DNA of 64,000 bases from Modicisalibacter sp049808615 (GCF_049808615.1 NZ_JBNCAN010000004.1:147608-211607); one strand, 5' to 3'; positions 35,575-44,872 are shown, counted from the first letter of the stretch. The notes: generated by a model from the sequence alone, not told the origin. Numbers and translations are program-made.

Positions 35575-37047
35575 ATGCTGTCCTATTCCCGCCCTTGGGT
35601 GGGCTACCTGGCTGCGTTGATCGCCGGCGCATTGACCACCCTGACCTTCTCGCCTTTCGAACTCTGGTGGCTAGGACCGGTCGCCGTGGCGCTGGTCTAT
35701 GTTGGCCTGCATGATCTAACACCGGGTCAAGCGGTCCTGCGAGGGTGGTGTTATGGCGTTGCGCTGTTTGCCACTGGCACCTACTGGATCTACGTCTCGA
35801 TTCACGACTATGGTTATACCGGCGTACCCTTGGCGGTATTCCTCACGGCCCTGTTTGCCGTCACCTTGGCGCTGTTCTTCGCCATTCCCTTCTGGTTCTA
35901 TCGCCGTTTCACTGGTCGACGCCTGGCCTTTCTGAGTTTTGCCGGATTCTGGGTACTCATGGAAGTGCTGCGTACCTATCTCTTCACCGGCTTTCCCTGG
36001 CTGCTACTGGGCAGCGCTCACGTGGATTCGCCGCTGGCACCTCTTGCCCCCTTGGGGGGCGTCTATCTGCTCAGCCTGGTGACCGCCTTGACCGGCACCC
36101 TGGGCGTGGAGTTTCTCAAGCAGCGCTGGTGGGCCATTGCCCCCCTGGTAGCCCTGTGGCTAGCACCGTTCTTGTTACCCCTGCAGTGGACAACGCCTGA
36201 CGGGACGACAAGGCAAGTCGCCCTGCTGCAAGGCAATCTTCCGCAGCTGATGAAATGGACCGACGAGGGACAGCGCACGGCGGCAAACACCTACGCTGCG
36301 TTGACGCGAGCTCAGAGTGACGAAATCGATCTGATCGTCTGGCCAGAAACCGCACTGCCGATGTTCCAGCGTCAGGCCGAACCGATACTCGAGCGAATCC
36401 AGGCGACGCTGGCACCGGGTACGACGCTCCTCACCGGTGTCGTTCAGCGCGACGAAGACGGGCGCTATTATAATGCGATCACCGGCGTGGGAGAGGTCGA
36501 AGGCGAGTATCGCAAGGAGCACTTGGTGCCCTTCGGTGAATACATGCCGCTGGAAAGCCTGCTGCGTGGCATCATCGCCTTTTTCGATCTGCCCATGTCG
36601 AGTTTTTCCTCAGGAGCCTCCGAGCCTGAGCCCATCCGCGCTGCAGGGCTGAGCATCGGCAGTGCGATCTGCTATGAAATCATCTATCCGGACCTGGTCG
36701 CCGAACGCGCCAGGCAAGCCGGACTGCTGCTGACCGTCTCCAATGACACCTGGTTCGGTGACTCCATCGGCCCCCTACAGCACATGCAGATGGCACGCTT
36801 ACGGGCGCTCGAAAACGGGCGTTACGTCCTGCGTGCCACCAGCAATGGCGTCACGGCGATCATCGATCCTCAGGGGAACGTGAACGACCAGGCACCGCGC
36901 TTCGAAACGACCAGCATCAGCGGCGAGGTTCGCGCCATGCAAGGGCAGACCCCCTTCACCACGACCGGCAGTTGGCCGACCTGGCTGCTGGCCGCCTTGT
37001 TTTTGCTGCCGGGGTTGCGTCGGCACCGCAGCAGGTCCCGCTTCTAA
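35575..37047 (+). CDS. lnt: Apolipoprotein N-acyltransferase
   Basis: A 490-residue inner-membrane enzyme that adds the third acyl chain to lipoproteins. The first 190 residues are hydrophobic helices; a nitrilase-like domain follows. The catalytic triad is visible as Glu258 (WPETALP), Lys314 (KEHLVPFGEY) and Cys366 (AICYEIIYPD). ATG 35575 has AAGGAG about 10 nt upstream. The gene is separated from corC by element D, whose right end lies 31 bp before the start, so it may need its own promoter. Confidence 0.96.
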   Translation: MLSYSRPWVGYLAALIAGALTTLTFSPFELWWLGPVAVALVYVGLHDLTPGQAVLRGWCYGVALFATGTYWIYVSIHDYGYTGVPLAVFLTALFAVTLALFFAIPFWFYRRFTGRRLAFLSFAGFWVLMEVLRTYLFTGFPWLLLGSAHVDSPLAPLAPLGGVYLLSLVTALTGTLGVEFLKQRWWAIAPLVALWLAPFLLPLQWTTPDGTTRQVALLQGNLPQLMKWTDEGQRTAANTYAALTRAQSDEIDLIVWPETALPMFQRQAEPILERIQATLAPGTTLLTGVVQRDEDGRYYNAITGVGEVEGEYRKEHLVPFGEYMPLESLLRGIIAFFDLPMSSFSSGASEPEPIRAAGLSIGSAICYEIIYPDLVAERARQAGLLLTVSNDTWFGDSIGPLQHMQMARLRALENGRYVLRATSNGVTAIIDPQGNVNDQAPRFETTSISGEVRAMQGQTPFTTTGSWPTWLLAALFLLPGLRRHRSRSRF

Positions 37048-37115
37048 CAACGGGACGACGCCATCATCGATGCCGCGGTGATGGCGTACCTTTTCTGGTA
37101 TTCGTCAGGCTCTCT

Positions 37116-37625
37116 TCAGGTGCTTGGAGAGCGCTCGAAATAACGATGCTCACATTCACGACAGGGCTCCAGACGCGTGACGCTCTCCAGTACCACCTTG
37201 GCACCGCAGTGCACGCAGGCCATCCGCCCAGGAGCGGCAATCTCACCTGCCACGTAATCGGCTCGCGACGCCTCGAGATCGTCATTGAGCTGTTCACGCT
37301 CGATGATGCTGCGATCGGCGACGGAAAACAGCGCATCGGTGATCTTGCGCGACAGCACATCAAGGTCGATGCCCAGCCAACTGGCGACTCCGCTGCCTCC
37401 AGCGGCAAGATAGCTGCGCAAATCCTTGAGGTCGCGCTCGACCCAGGCGCGTAACAACGCCATCTCGTCCCGGGTGAATTCCTCGAATTCGGCTTCGAAT
37501 TCCACCGCCTCATCAAGATCCTTCTGCAGATTGTCCCAGGAGAGATCGTCGGCACCATCCTGCATTCGCTCCAGAACACGTTCGTAGGCATCGCGCAGTC
37601 GATGCTCTCTGTGTTGTTCGCTCAT
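37116..37625 (-). CDS. ybeL: Zinc-ribbon protein YbeL (DUF1451)
   Basis: A 169-residue acidic protein. The first two thirds are helical and charged (AYERVLERMQDGADDLSWDNLQK), and the C-terminus has a zinc ribbon with CxxC pairs (MACVHCGAKV and EPCREC). This is the DUF1451/YbeL family, which in E. coli also lies near leuS; function is unknown. It converges with lnt. The 271 bp between its start and leuS hold only a divergent promoter region with no clear motif. Confidence 0.9.
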   Translation of the reverse strand: MSEQHREHRLRDAYERVLERMQDGADDLSWDNLQKDLDEAVEFEAEFEEFTRDEMALLRAWVERDLKDLRSYLAAGGSGVASWLGIDLDVLSRKITDALFSVADRSIIEREQLNDDLEASRADYVAGEIAAPGRMACVHCGAKVVLESVTRLEPCRECEHRYFERSPST

Positions 37626-37896
37626 GACACTCTCCTTCCATCACCTCTATCGTTTAGCGTAGTCGCCACCGGTCACTTGGGCAGCAGTTCGTATATTGGC
37701 ATGTGAGTGGCCACGGGCAATGGCTTCTTTACCAGGCCTACCTGCCGACGCATGTCTAGGGTAGACTTTGGGCCAGTATAAACGCTGCCAATACCCGCCC
37801 GAATACGTGTCTAACATATTGTGTAGGTGCGTATTATCGTCTTGCAGGCGAGACACGGCCAAGCTCACAATTCAAGCAAGGTGCCCCGCGAAAACG

Positions 37897-40482
37897 ATGG
37901 ATACACAGTATACGCCCGATAGTATCGAACAATCCGCCCAGCAGTTCTGGGACAAGCACCAGTGCTTCAAGGCCATCGAAGACGCGACCCGCGAGAAATT
38001 CTACTGCCTGTCGATGTTTCCCTATCCCAGCGGCAAACTCCACATGGGGCATGTGCGCAACTACACCATCGGCGATGTCATCTCCCGCTTTCAGCGCATG
38101 CAGGGCAAGAACGTGCTGCAGCCCATGGGCTGGGATGCCTTTGGCATGCCGGCGGAAAACGCGGCGATCAAGAATCGCGTGCCGCCGGGGGAATGGACCT
38201 ACCAGAACATCGATTACATGCGAGCGCAATTGAAGGCGCTGGGCTTCGCCTACGACTGGAGTCGTGAGTTCGCCACCTGCGACGTCGATTATTACCGCTG
38301 GGAGCAGTGGTTCTTCACCAAGCTGGTGGACAAGGGCCTGGTCTACAAGAAGATGGCCACCGTCAACTGGGACCCGGTGGACAACACCGTGCTGGCCAAT
38401 GAGCAGGTCATCGACGGTCGCGGCTGGCGTTCCGGCGCACCGGTCGAACGCAAGGAAATCCCGCTGTGGTTCCTGAAGATCACCGACTACGCCGATGAGC
38501 TTCTTACCGATCTGGACAAGGTCGACTGGCCGGAACAGGTCAAGACCATGCAGCGCAACTGGATCGGCAAGTCTCGGGGCGTGGAGCTGGCCTTTGATGT
38601 CGTCGGCCATCGCATCGTCGAAGAGGCGGACGTGCTGCGCGTCTATACCACCCGCCCCGATACCCTGATGGGGGTGACTTACGTCGCTGTCGCCGCCGGC
38701 CACCCGCTGGCAAAAGCCGCGGCGGCGGATAATCCCGAGCTCGCAGACTTCCTCGAGGAGTGCAGCCACGGCGGCACCTCGGAAGCGGATCTCGCCACCA
38801 TGGAAAAACGCGGCATGGACACCGGTTTCAAGGCGGTGCATCCACTGTCAGGTCGCGAGGTACCGGTCTATGTCGCCAACTTCGTGTTGATGGAATACGG
38901 CACCGGCGCCGTCATGGCGGTGCCTGCCCACGACCAGCGCGACTGGGAATTCGCCACCAAGTACGGCCTGCCCATCGAACCTGTCATCGCCGATGAAAAC
39001 GGCCAGGCGCCGGATATCAGCGAAGGCGCCTATAGTGAACATGGTAAATTGATCAATTCCGGCGATTTCGACGGCCTTGAGTTCGACGCGGCCTTCGAGG
39101 CCATCGCCGGGCGGCTGGCCGACCAAGGCCATGGTGAAATCAAGACCAATTTCCGTCTGCGGGATTGGGGCGTCGCACGACAGCGCTACTGGGGCGCGCC
39201 GATTCCGGTCAAGTATGGGCCCGAGGGCCAGACCGTACCGCTCTCCGATGACGAACTGCCGGTGGCATTGCCCATGGAAGTCGAGGTCGATGCCAGCGGT
39301 TCCCCGCTCAAGAAGATGCCGGCGTTTTTTGATCTCGGCGATGGCTGGACCCGGGAGACCGATACCTTCGATACCTTCATGGAATCGAGCTGGTATTACG
39401 CCCGCTTCGCCTGCGCCGACAACCTGGAGGCCATGCTCGACGAACGCGCGGACTACTGGCTGCCGGTGGATCTGTATATCGGTGGCATCGAACACGCCAT
39501 CCTGCATCTGCTTTATGCCCGCTTCTTCCACAAGCTGATGCGGGATTTCGGCCTGGTGAACAGCGACGAGCCCTTCCAGCGCTTGCTGACCCAGGGCATG
39601 GTGATCGCCGAGACCTTCTATCGCGAAACCGAAAACGGCGGCAAGGATTGGTTCAATCCGACAGAGGTCGAGGTCAAGCGCGACGACAAGGGCCGGCCCA
39701 TCAGCGCCGTACTTGACGGCGATGGCCAGCCGGTGAAGATGGGTGGCATCGAGAAGATGTCCAAGTCGAAGAACAACGGCGTCGATCCCCAGGCCATGAT
39801 CGACCGCTTCGGGGCCGATACCGTGCGCCTGTTCATGATGTTCGCTGCCCCACCAGAGCAGTCCCTGGAATGGTCGGATTCAGGCGTCGAGGGCGCGCAT
39901 CGCTTCCTCAAGCGGTTGTGGCGGCTGGTCGCCGAGCATATCAATGTCGGCCCCCCCGGCGCCCTCGATACCGACGCCATGAACGATGAGCAACGCACTC
40001 TCCGCCGCAAGACTCACGAGACCATCAAGAAGGCCAGTGACGACATTGGCCGGCGCACCACCTTCAACACCGCCATTGCCGCGGTGATGGAGTTGACCAA
40101 CGAAGTGAGCAGGTTCACGGATACCTCCCCGCTGGGACTTGCGATCGCACGGGAAGCGCTCGAGGCCTGTGTGCTGCTGCTGGCACCGATCACGCCCCAC
40201 GCCTGCCATGCGCTCTGGTCCGAGCTGGGTCACGAGAAGCCCGTCATCGACGCCGCCTGGCCCGCAATCGACGAGTCGGCCTTGGTCAAGGACAGCATCG
40301 AACTGGTGGTCCAGGTCAACGGTAAGCTGCGCGCACGGATCGAGGTGGATACCAACGCCAGCAAGGAAAGCATCGAAGCCCTGGCCATGGACAACGAGAA
40401 CGTTCAGCGGCATATAGAGGGCAAGACGCTGCGCAAGGTCATCGTCATCCCGGGCAAGCTGGTCAACATCGTCGCCAATTGA
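37897..40482 (+). CDS. leuS: Leucyl-tRNA synthetase
   Basis: An 861-residue class I synthetase that charges tRNA-Leu. HMGH (the HIGH signature) is at residues 49-52 within PYPSGKLHMGHVRNY, the editing (CP1) domain includes TTRPDTLMGVTYVAVAAGHP, and KMSKS appears in EKMSKSKNNG. The longer open frame upstream (from 37768) is not LeuS-like, so ATG 37897 (MDTQYTPDSIEQSAQ) is used. Its ribosome-binding site is weak. It begins the leuS-lptE-holA operon. Confidence 0.97.
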   Translation: MDTQYTPDSIEQSAQQFWDKHQCFKAIEDATREKFYCLSMFPYPSGKLHMGHVRNYTIGDVISRFQRMQGKNVLQPMGWDAFGMPAENAAIKNRVPPGEWTYQNIDYMRAQLKALGFAYDWSREFATCDVDYYRWEQWFFTKLVDKGLVYKKMATVNWDPVDNTVLANEQVIDGRGWRSGAPVERKEIPLWFLKITDYADELLTDLDKVDWPEQVKTMQRNWIGKSRGVELAFDVVGHRIVEEADVLRVYTTRPDTLMGVTYVAVAAGHPLAKAAAADNPELADFLEECSHGGTSEADLATMEKRGMDTGFKAVHPLSGREVPVYVANFVLMEYGTGAVMAVPAHDQRDWEFATKYGLPIEPVIADENGQAPDISEGAYSEHGKLINSGDFDGLEFDAAFEAIAGRLADQGHGEIKTNFRLRDWGVARQRYWGAPIPVKYGPEGQTVPLSDDELPVALPMEVEVDASGSPLKKMPAFFDLGDGWTRETDTFDTFMESSWYYARFACADNLEAMLDERADYWLPVDLYIGGIEHAILHLLYARFFHKLMRDFGLVNSDEPFQRLLTQGMVIAETFYRETENGGKDWFNPTEVEVKRDDKGRPISAVLDGDGQPVKMGGIEKMSKSKNNGVDPQAMIDRFGADTVRLFMMFAAPPEQSLEWSDSGVEGAHRFLKRLWRLVAEHINVGPPGALDTDAMNDEQRTLRRKTHETIKKASDDIGRRTTFNTAIAAVMELTNEVSRFTDTSPLGLAIAREALEACVLLLAPITPHACHALWSELGHEKPVIDAAWPAIDESALVKDSIELVVQVNGKLRARIEVDTNASKESIEALAMDNENVQRHIEGKTLRKVIVIPGKLVNIVAN

Positions 40483-40497
40483 TACAAGGAGCCGCTC

Positions 40498-41001
40498 GTG
40501 AAGCGCCGTACTTTTCTCGTTCGTTCACTGAGCTTGCTTGCCATGAGCACGACGGGGGTGGCCCTGTCCGGCTGTGGTTTTCAACTCCGTGGCCTCGATC
40601 AACAAGCCCTGGGGTTCGATACCCTGGACCTGAACGCTCCCCCCACAGCGTTCACCGATGAGCTCAAGCGCCGTCTCAACAGTGACGGTGTGACGCTAAC
40701 CGATGACGCCCCCTTGCGTCTCAACGTCGGGAGCACCGAAGTGAAGGACGTCGCTCTGGGCGGTGGTGATCTAAACTATGAAGAAGTGGAATTGAACCTG
40801 GCGGTTCCCTTCTCGGTGCAGCGCAGCAGCGACGATGCCTACGTGCTGGATCAGCAAGTCATCGAAGTCGTCACCACCTATCAGGCCAGCGATGGCAACC
40901 TGCTGGTACGTGACGACCTGCGGAGCCAGGCCGTGGAAGCCCTTCAGCGCGATGCCATCCGTCAGCTTCTGGAACGACTGAGCGCCCTGGACCGGCTCTG
41001 A
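40498..41001 (+). CDS. lptE: LPS-assembly lipoprotein LptE
   Basis: A 167-residue outer-membrane lipoprotein that plugs LptD and delivers lipopolysaccharide to the cell surface. GTG 40498 has AAGGAG upstream. The signal ends in the lipobox LSGC, followed by the family opening GFQLRG. It is 15 bp after leuS and overlaps holA by one base. Identification relies on this signature and the conserved leuS-lptE-holA order. Confidence 0.93.
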   Translation: MKRRTFLVRSLSLLAMSTTGVALSGCGFQLRGLDQQALGFDTLDLNAPPTAFTDELKRRLNSDGVTLTDDAPLRLNVGSTEVKDVALGGGDLNYEEVELNLAVPFSVQRSSDDAYVLDQQVIEVVTTYQASDGNLLVRDDLRSQAVEALQRDAIRQLLERLSALDRL

Positions 41002-42056
41002 TGAAGGTATTTCCCGACAAGTTATCCGACGCGATCGGCAAGCGCCTGCCACCGGCAATCATCGTCGCCGGCGACGAGCCGCTGATCCACATGGAAGCCT
41101 GCGACGCAGTGCGAGCTGCGGCCCGCAAACAAGGCATCGAGGAACGTGAAGTTCTCCATGTGGAGGGCAACTTTCAATGGGGGCGGCTTACCGAATCCGC
41201 GGCCAGCATGTCGCTGTTCGCCTCGAGCAAACTGATCGAGCTGCGCCTGGGAGACCAGTCACCCGGCCAGGAAGGCGGCAAGGCCCTCGAGGCCTATGCG
41301 GAACAAACCAAGCACAGTGATGACATCCTGCTGATTTCCGCGTCACGGCTGGATTACAAACAGCAGCAAAGCAAATGGTTCAAGGCGCTGGACAAGATCG
41401 GCCTGTTCGTACCGGTGTGGCCGGTGGATCATCAGCGCCTGGGTTTCTGGATGCGCGACCGCGCCTCGCGCCACGGCCTACAGCTGGACATGGATGCCGC
41501 ACGGCTGCTCGGCGAGCGCACCGAGGGTAACCTGCTTGCCGCGGATCAGGAATTGCAGAAACTCGCCCTGATCATGCCGCCTGGTGCCCGACTCAACGCC
41601 GAGGCCATTGCCAGCGGTGTCGAGGACAATGCTCGATACGATGTCTTTACGCTTACCGACGCCTGCCTGCGCGGTGAGCGTGAGCGTGCGGTGCGCATCG
41701 TGCAGGGATTACGTGGCGAAGGCATCGAAGCGCCGGTGGTGCTCTGGGCACTGACCCGGGAACTGCGCACCCTGCTCTCGCTGCAACAACATCTCGATCA
41801 GGGTCAGAGCCTGGAGCATGCCTGCAAGGCCCAGCGCCCGATGATCCCGGACAAGCGCCGACCCAACTACCAGCAGGCGCTGCAACGCCTGCCCCATCGC
41901 CGTTTGCACAAGCTATTGCTGTTCTCCCAGCGCATCGATCTGGCCATCAAGGGCGCCGTTACCCTTCCACTGTGGGACGCGCTCAACGACCTGGCCCTGA
42001 CCCTGGCCGGCGGTCGTGGGCTGCTTGCGGAATCGCCGCTTTCTTACAAAGTGTGA
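41001..42056 (+). CDS. holA: DNA polymerase III subunit delta
   Basis: A 351-residue clamp-loader subunit that opens the sliding clamp. It opens with MKVFPDKLSDAIGKRLPPAIIVAGDEPLI, the typical HolA start, with the AAA+-like fold (LLISASRLDYKQQQSKWFKAL) and the VEDNARYDVFTLTDACL segment. Length matches the family. It is translationally coupled to lptE and converges with the MFS gene 7 bp downstream. Confidence 0.95.
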   Translation: MKVFPDKLSDAIGKRLPPAIIVAGDEPLIHMEACDAVRAAARKQGIEEREVLHVEGNFQWGRLTESAASMSLFASSKLIELRLGDQSPGQEGGKALEAYAEQTKHSDDILLISASRLDYKQQQSKWFKALDKIGLFVPVWPVDHQRLGFWMRDRASRHGLQLDMDAARLLGERTEGNLLAADQELQKLALIMPPGARLNAEAIASGVEDNARYDVFTLTDACLRGERERAVRIVQGLRGEGIEAPVVLWALTRELRTLLSLQQHLDQGQSLEHACKAQRPMIPDKRRPNYQQALQRLPHRRLHKLLLFSQRIDLAIKGAVTLPLWDALNDLALTLAGGRGLLAESPLSYKV

Positions 42057-42063
42057 ACCGCGC

Positions 42064-43269
42064 CTATTTGAGCGGCTCGTTCCCTCGGCCCTGACGCTCG
42101 CTGAACCAGTACGCCAGTGTCGCCAGCCCGAGTGCGCTCGCCAGCAGGATGAACAGTAGTCGATACTGCTCGCTTGGGACCATTTGCATGGCATCAGCCG
42201 TTTCCATCATCCAACCGCTGACGCTTTGAATCAGCGCGACGCCAACAAAGCTCATCGCCGTCAGAAACGCCATCCCCCGGCCGTGATAGGCCGGCGCCAG
42301 GAAGCTACGGCAGTGAGACATCAATAGCGGGTAGTTGAACCCGAAAAGCCCCACTGCAACGAAGCACCACATCGCAAAGTAAGGCCCTTCGGAGGGAAAG
42401 ATTGCCAGCAATGACAAGGGAACCAGAGTCAATATCGAGGTGACGATCACCAGTCGCCGGGTATTCTGCAACCACCTGTCCAGCACTCCCAGCATGAAGG
42501 TGCCGACACCCAGCGCAATCGACATCGCCAGAATGATATTGCCCCGTTCGCCGGTATCCAGTTGGAATACTTCGGCCAGGTAAGGGCCGCTCCAGAGCCC
42601 ACGAATAGCCATCAACACCGCATAGCTGGCCAGAAACATCGGGATGATCGGCCACAATCCGCGAATCGTCGTGACGCGTGCCATTCCTCGCAACATCACT
42701 TTCAGCGAATAATTCACGCTATCAGGCCGATCCGGCTTCAATCCCAGCAAGCAGCAGCTCGCCGCCAGTGCTGCCAGCACCATGACGAGCAGCAACGCAG
42801 ACCGCCATCCCAACCATTCGGTTACCATGGCCAACGGGGTGGTTCCAAGTAGATCGCCAGTGCTGCCGATCGCGATCACCAGTGCGGTGAAGTAGGCAAA
42901 ACGTTCGGGTGAATAATGGCGACCGATAAACAGCATCGTTCCGGTGAATATCGGCGCACAGCCGACGCCGATCAACACCTGCCCGACAAAGGCAAGCGAG
43001 GAGGATTCAGCCATCGAAAAGAGTACCGTGCCCAGTACCGCCAACCACATGAACAGGCCGATGCTCAGCCGCGCACCAAGCCGATCCAGCGCCAGCCCCG
43101 AGGGTATCTGAGCGACGGCAAAGCTGATGAAGAAGGTCGACGACAATAGCCCCAGACCACTTTCGCCGATGGCCAGATCCGCCGAGATTTCCGGCGCGAT
43201 CACCGAGATCATGCCACGATAAAACAGGCTGATCGCGTAAGCGAAACAGAGTATCAACAAGTCACGCAT
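42064..43269 (-). CDS. MFS transporter
   Basis: A 401-residue major facilitator with 12 hydrophobic segments. The N-half reads LLILCFAYAISLFYRGMISVIAPEI, and the loop 2-3 motif region is QIPSGLALDRLGARLSIG. The substrate is not evident; the form recalls sugar-phosphate/organic-anion or cyanate-type MFS proteins without a firm match. It converges with holA. About 40 bp upstream of its start lies element C, so its promoter region may include or abut that element. Confidence 0.8.
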   Translation of the reverse strand: MRDLLILCFAYAISLFYRGMISVIAPEISADLAIGESGLGLLSSTFFISFAVAQIPSGLALDRLGARLSIGLFMWLAVLGTVLFSMAESSSLAFVGQVLIGVGCAPIFTGTMLFIGRHYSPERFAYFTALVIAIGSTGDLLGTTPLAMVTEWLGWRSALLLVMVLAALAASCCLLGLKPDRPDSVNYSLKVMLRGMARVTTIRGLWPIIPMFLASYAVLMAIRGLWSGPYLAEVFQLDTGERGNIILAMSIALGVGTFMLGVLDRWLQNTRRLVIVTSILTLVPLSLLAIFPSEGPYFAMWCFVAVGLFGFNYPLLMSHCRSFLAPAYHGRGMAFLTAMSFVGVALIQSVSGWMMETADAMQMVPSEQYRLLFILLASALGLATLAYWFSERQGRGNEPLK

Positions 43270-43306
43270 GCGGGTGTATCCATCGGCAGAAATTGAACCC
43301 TCATGC

Positions 43307-43453
43307 TTAGAGGGTGTTTACAAAACAGGCGAACGAAGGCAAGACAAGGCGAAATTGAATGAGAAAGCGCAGTTTACGTAGTGTAAATGAGTATTTTGAG
43401 TTTAATTTCAACGATGTATTGCCGAGTGCAGGCATTTTGTAAACACCCTCTTA
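43307..43453. repeat. IS1031-like MITE-type element C
   Basis: Perfect 16-bp terminal inverted repeats GAGGGTGTTTACAAAA (43310-43325) and its complement (43435-43450) are flanked by TTA on both sides (43307-43309 and 43451-43453), a 3-bp duplication of the TNA type used by the IS1031 branch of IS5 elements. The core TTTAC-GTAGT-GTAAA followed by TGAGTATTTTGAG matches element D. No coding capacity. The 136 bp between elements C and E contain no recognised feature. Confidence 0.82.
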
Positions 43454-43589
43454 AGGGCGGTTTACTTTCCGAACGAGCTTAGCGTAGCTGCCGCCACGAT
43501 TCAGCCGCCGCTTGAGCTTTAAAACCATGCGAGGCGGCCTACTCGCCAAGCCATCGCGCGGGGTGCTGGCAGGCCCGGCACCGGGTAGA

Positions 43590-43860
43590 CTAGGGCCTGT
43601 TGACGTTTCATTCACGGCCGCGCTGGCGCCAGTTTTTATTCGGGGCAAGGCAGGAGGAGAGAAATTTGGTTATTCCAAATGAACGACGACTAACGCAGCA
43701 GCGGATAAAAACTGGCCCAGCCCTTCGGGTTGCGCAGCAAAAAGCGCCATTCTGCGTTGCGAAACGTGAAAAGGGAATAACCCTTCCCTGCGCTTCGCGC
43801 CTTGACTGACACTTTTTGATGCAGCAACGCGGTTCGCGATGAAACGTCAACAGGCCCTAG
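43590..43860. repeat. MITE-type element E directly upstream of hutC
   Basis: Perfect 17-bp terminal inverted repeats GGCCTGTTGACGTTTCA (43594-43610) and its complement (43840-43856) are flanked by CTAG on both sides (43590-43593, 43857-43860). A nested inverted repeat GCCAGTTTTTAT (43628-43639) / ATAAAAACTGGC (43705-43716) encloses the hairpin ATTTGG-TTATT-CCAAAT. No transposase frame. The right end lies 38 bp before the chosen hutC start. Confidence 0.85.
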
Positions 43861-43898
43861 GCAACACTCTCTTCCTGGCGAAAGGACTCACGCAGACC

Positions 43899-44609
43899 AT
43901 GGGCAGTACTTCCCCACTCTATCTGCAAATTCAGCAACATCTGCTGGAAAGGATGTCCAATGGCGACTATCCGGTGCACCATCAGATTCCACCCGAGGAG
44001 CAGTTGGCTCGTGATTTCGGCGTCAGCCGCATGACCGCCAACAAGGCGATCCGCGATCTGGTGCAGCAAGGGTATCTGGTTCGCCAGCCGGGACTGGGTA
44101 CCTTCGTCACCGATCGCAAGGCAGAATCCTCGTTGCTCGACGTCACCAACATTGCCGAGGAAGTACGCAGTCGCGACCATGTCTATCGCAACGAGGTGCT
44201 GATCAGCGAGGCCATCGAGGCCGATGATGAAGTGGCGCTACGCCTGGGCGTTCGTCTAGGCACCCGTGTCTTTCATACATTGCTGGTACATTTCGAGAAC
44301 GACGTGCCGATCCAGCTCGAGAACCGCTTCGTCAATCCGCGCTGGGTACCCCACTATCTCGATACCGATTTCTCGCTACGGACACCCAACGAGGTGCTGG
44401 TTGCGGCAAGTCCGATCACTGACATCGAGCATATCGTCGAGGCGGTACTCCCGGACATCCAGATCGCGGAGTGGCTTGCCATCGAAAGCGGCACCCCTTG
44501 CCTGCAGATGACCCGACGTACCTGGTCCAGCGATCAACTGATCAGCTATGCCCGCCTGACGCACCCCGGCGACCGCTACAAACTGCGTTCCTCGGTGCAT
44601 AGGAAATAG
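43899..44609 (+). CDS. hutC: Histidine utilisation repressor HutC (GntR family)
   Basis: A 236-residue transcriptional repressor of the hut genes, released by urocanate. The N-terminal GntR winged helix reads IPPEEQLARDFGVSRMTANKAIRDLVQQGYLVRQPGLGTFV when taken in sections, and the C-terminal UTRA ligand domain includes VPIQLENRFVNP and SPITDIEHIVEAVLPD. The frame extends upstream into element E (to 43839), but ATG 43899 (MGSTSPLYLQIQQHL) matches the family. AAAGGA lies 12 nt before it. No HutC operator is seen upstream of hutC itself, unlike the two sites before hutI. Confidence 0.93.
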   Translation: MGSTSPLYLQIQQHLLERMSNGDYPVHHQIPPEEQLARDFGVSRMTANKAIRDLVQQGYLVRQPGLGTFVTDRKAESSLLDVTNIAEEVRSRDHVYRNEVLISEAIEADDEVALRLGVRLGTRVFHTLLVHFENDVPIQLENRFVNPRWVPHYLDTDFSLRTPNEVLVAASPITDIEHIVEAVLPDIQIAEWLAIESGTPCLQMTRRTWSSDQLISYARLTHPGDRYKLRSSVHRK

Positions 44610-44674
44610 CCCACCAAGCGCCATCTATTCTCCAACCCATTACCTTTCTTTCCCGTATCGTTCTTGATATTTAT

Positions 44675-44684
44675 TGTATATACA
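44675..44684 (+). promoter_or_regulatory. HutC operator 1 (TGTATATACA)
   Basis: A perfect 10-bp palindrome TGTATATACA, the core recognised by HutC-type GntR repressors, 65 bp after the hutC stop and about 230 bp before hutI. The 303-bp hutC-hutI gap is AT-rich and otherwise holds only promoter-like sequence and operator 2. Confidence 0.75.
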
Positions 44685-44872
44685 GTTGATATCATTCAAC
44701 CCTCCGGCCATCGCCCAGCCCAGCGCCTACCCGACCAAAGTCTAGCTCTTGTCGTTTTAAGAATATAAATTTATATAGATCAAATAGTTAATCAATTGCA
44801 GTAGATTTTTCCAGCGATTACCAAGATAACCAATCGCCGCGGTACTTGACGCTGAAACCGGCACCCTTTAAA

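Noticed and set aside
43451..43648. 65-codon minus-strand frame between elements C and E
   Set aside because: It runs from inside element E into the gap, has no known family and no good ribosome-binding site; probably spurious.
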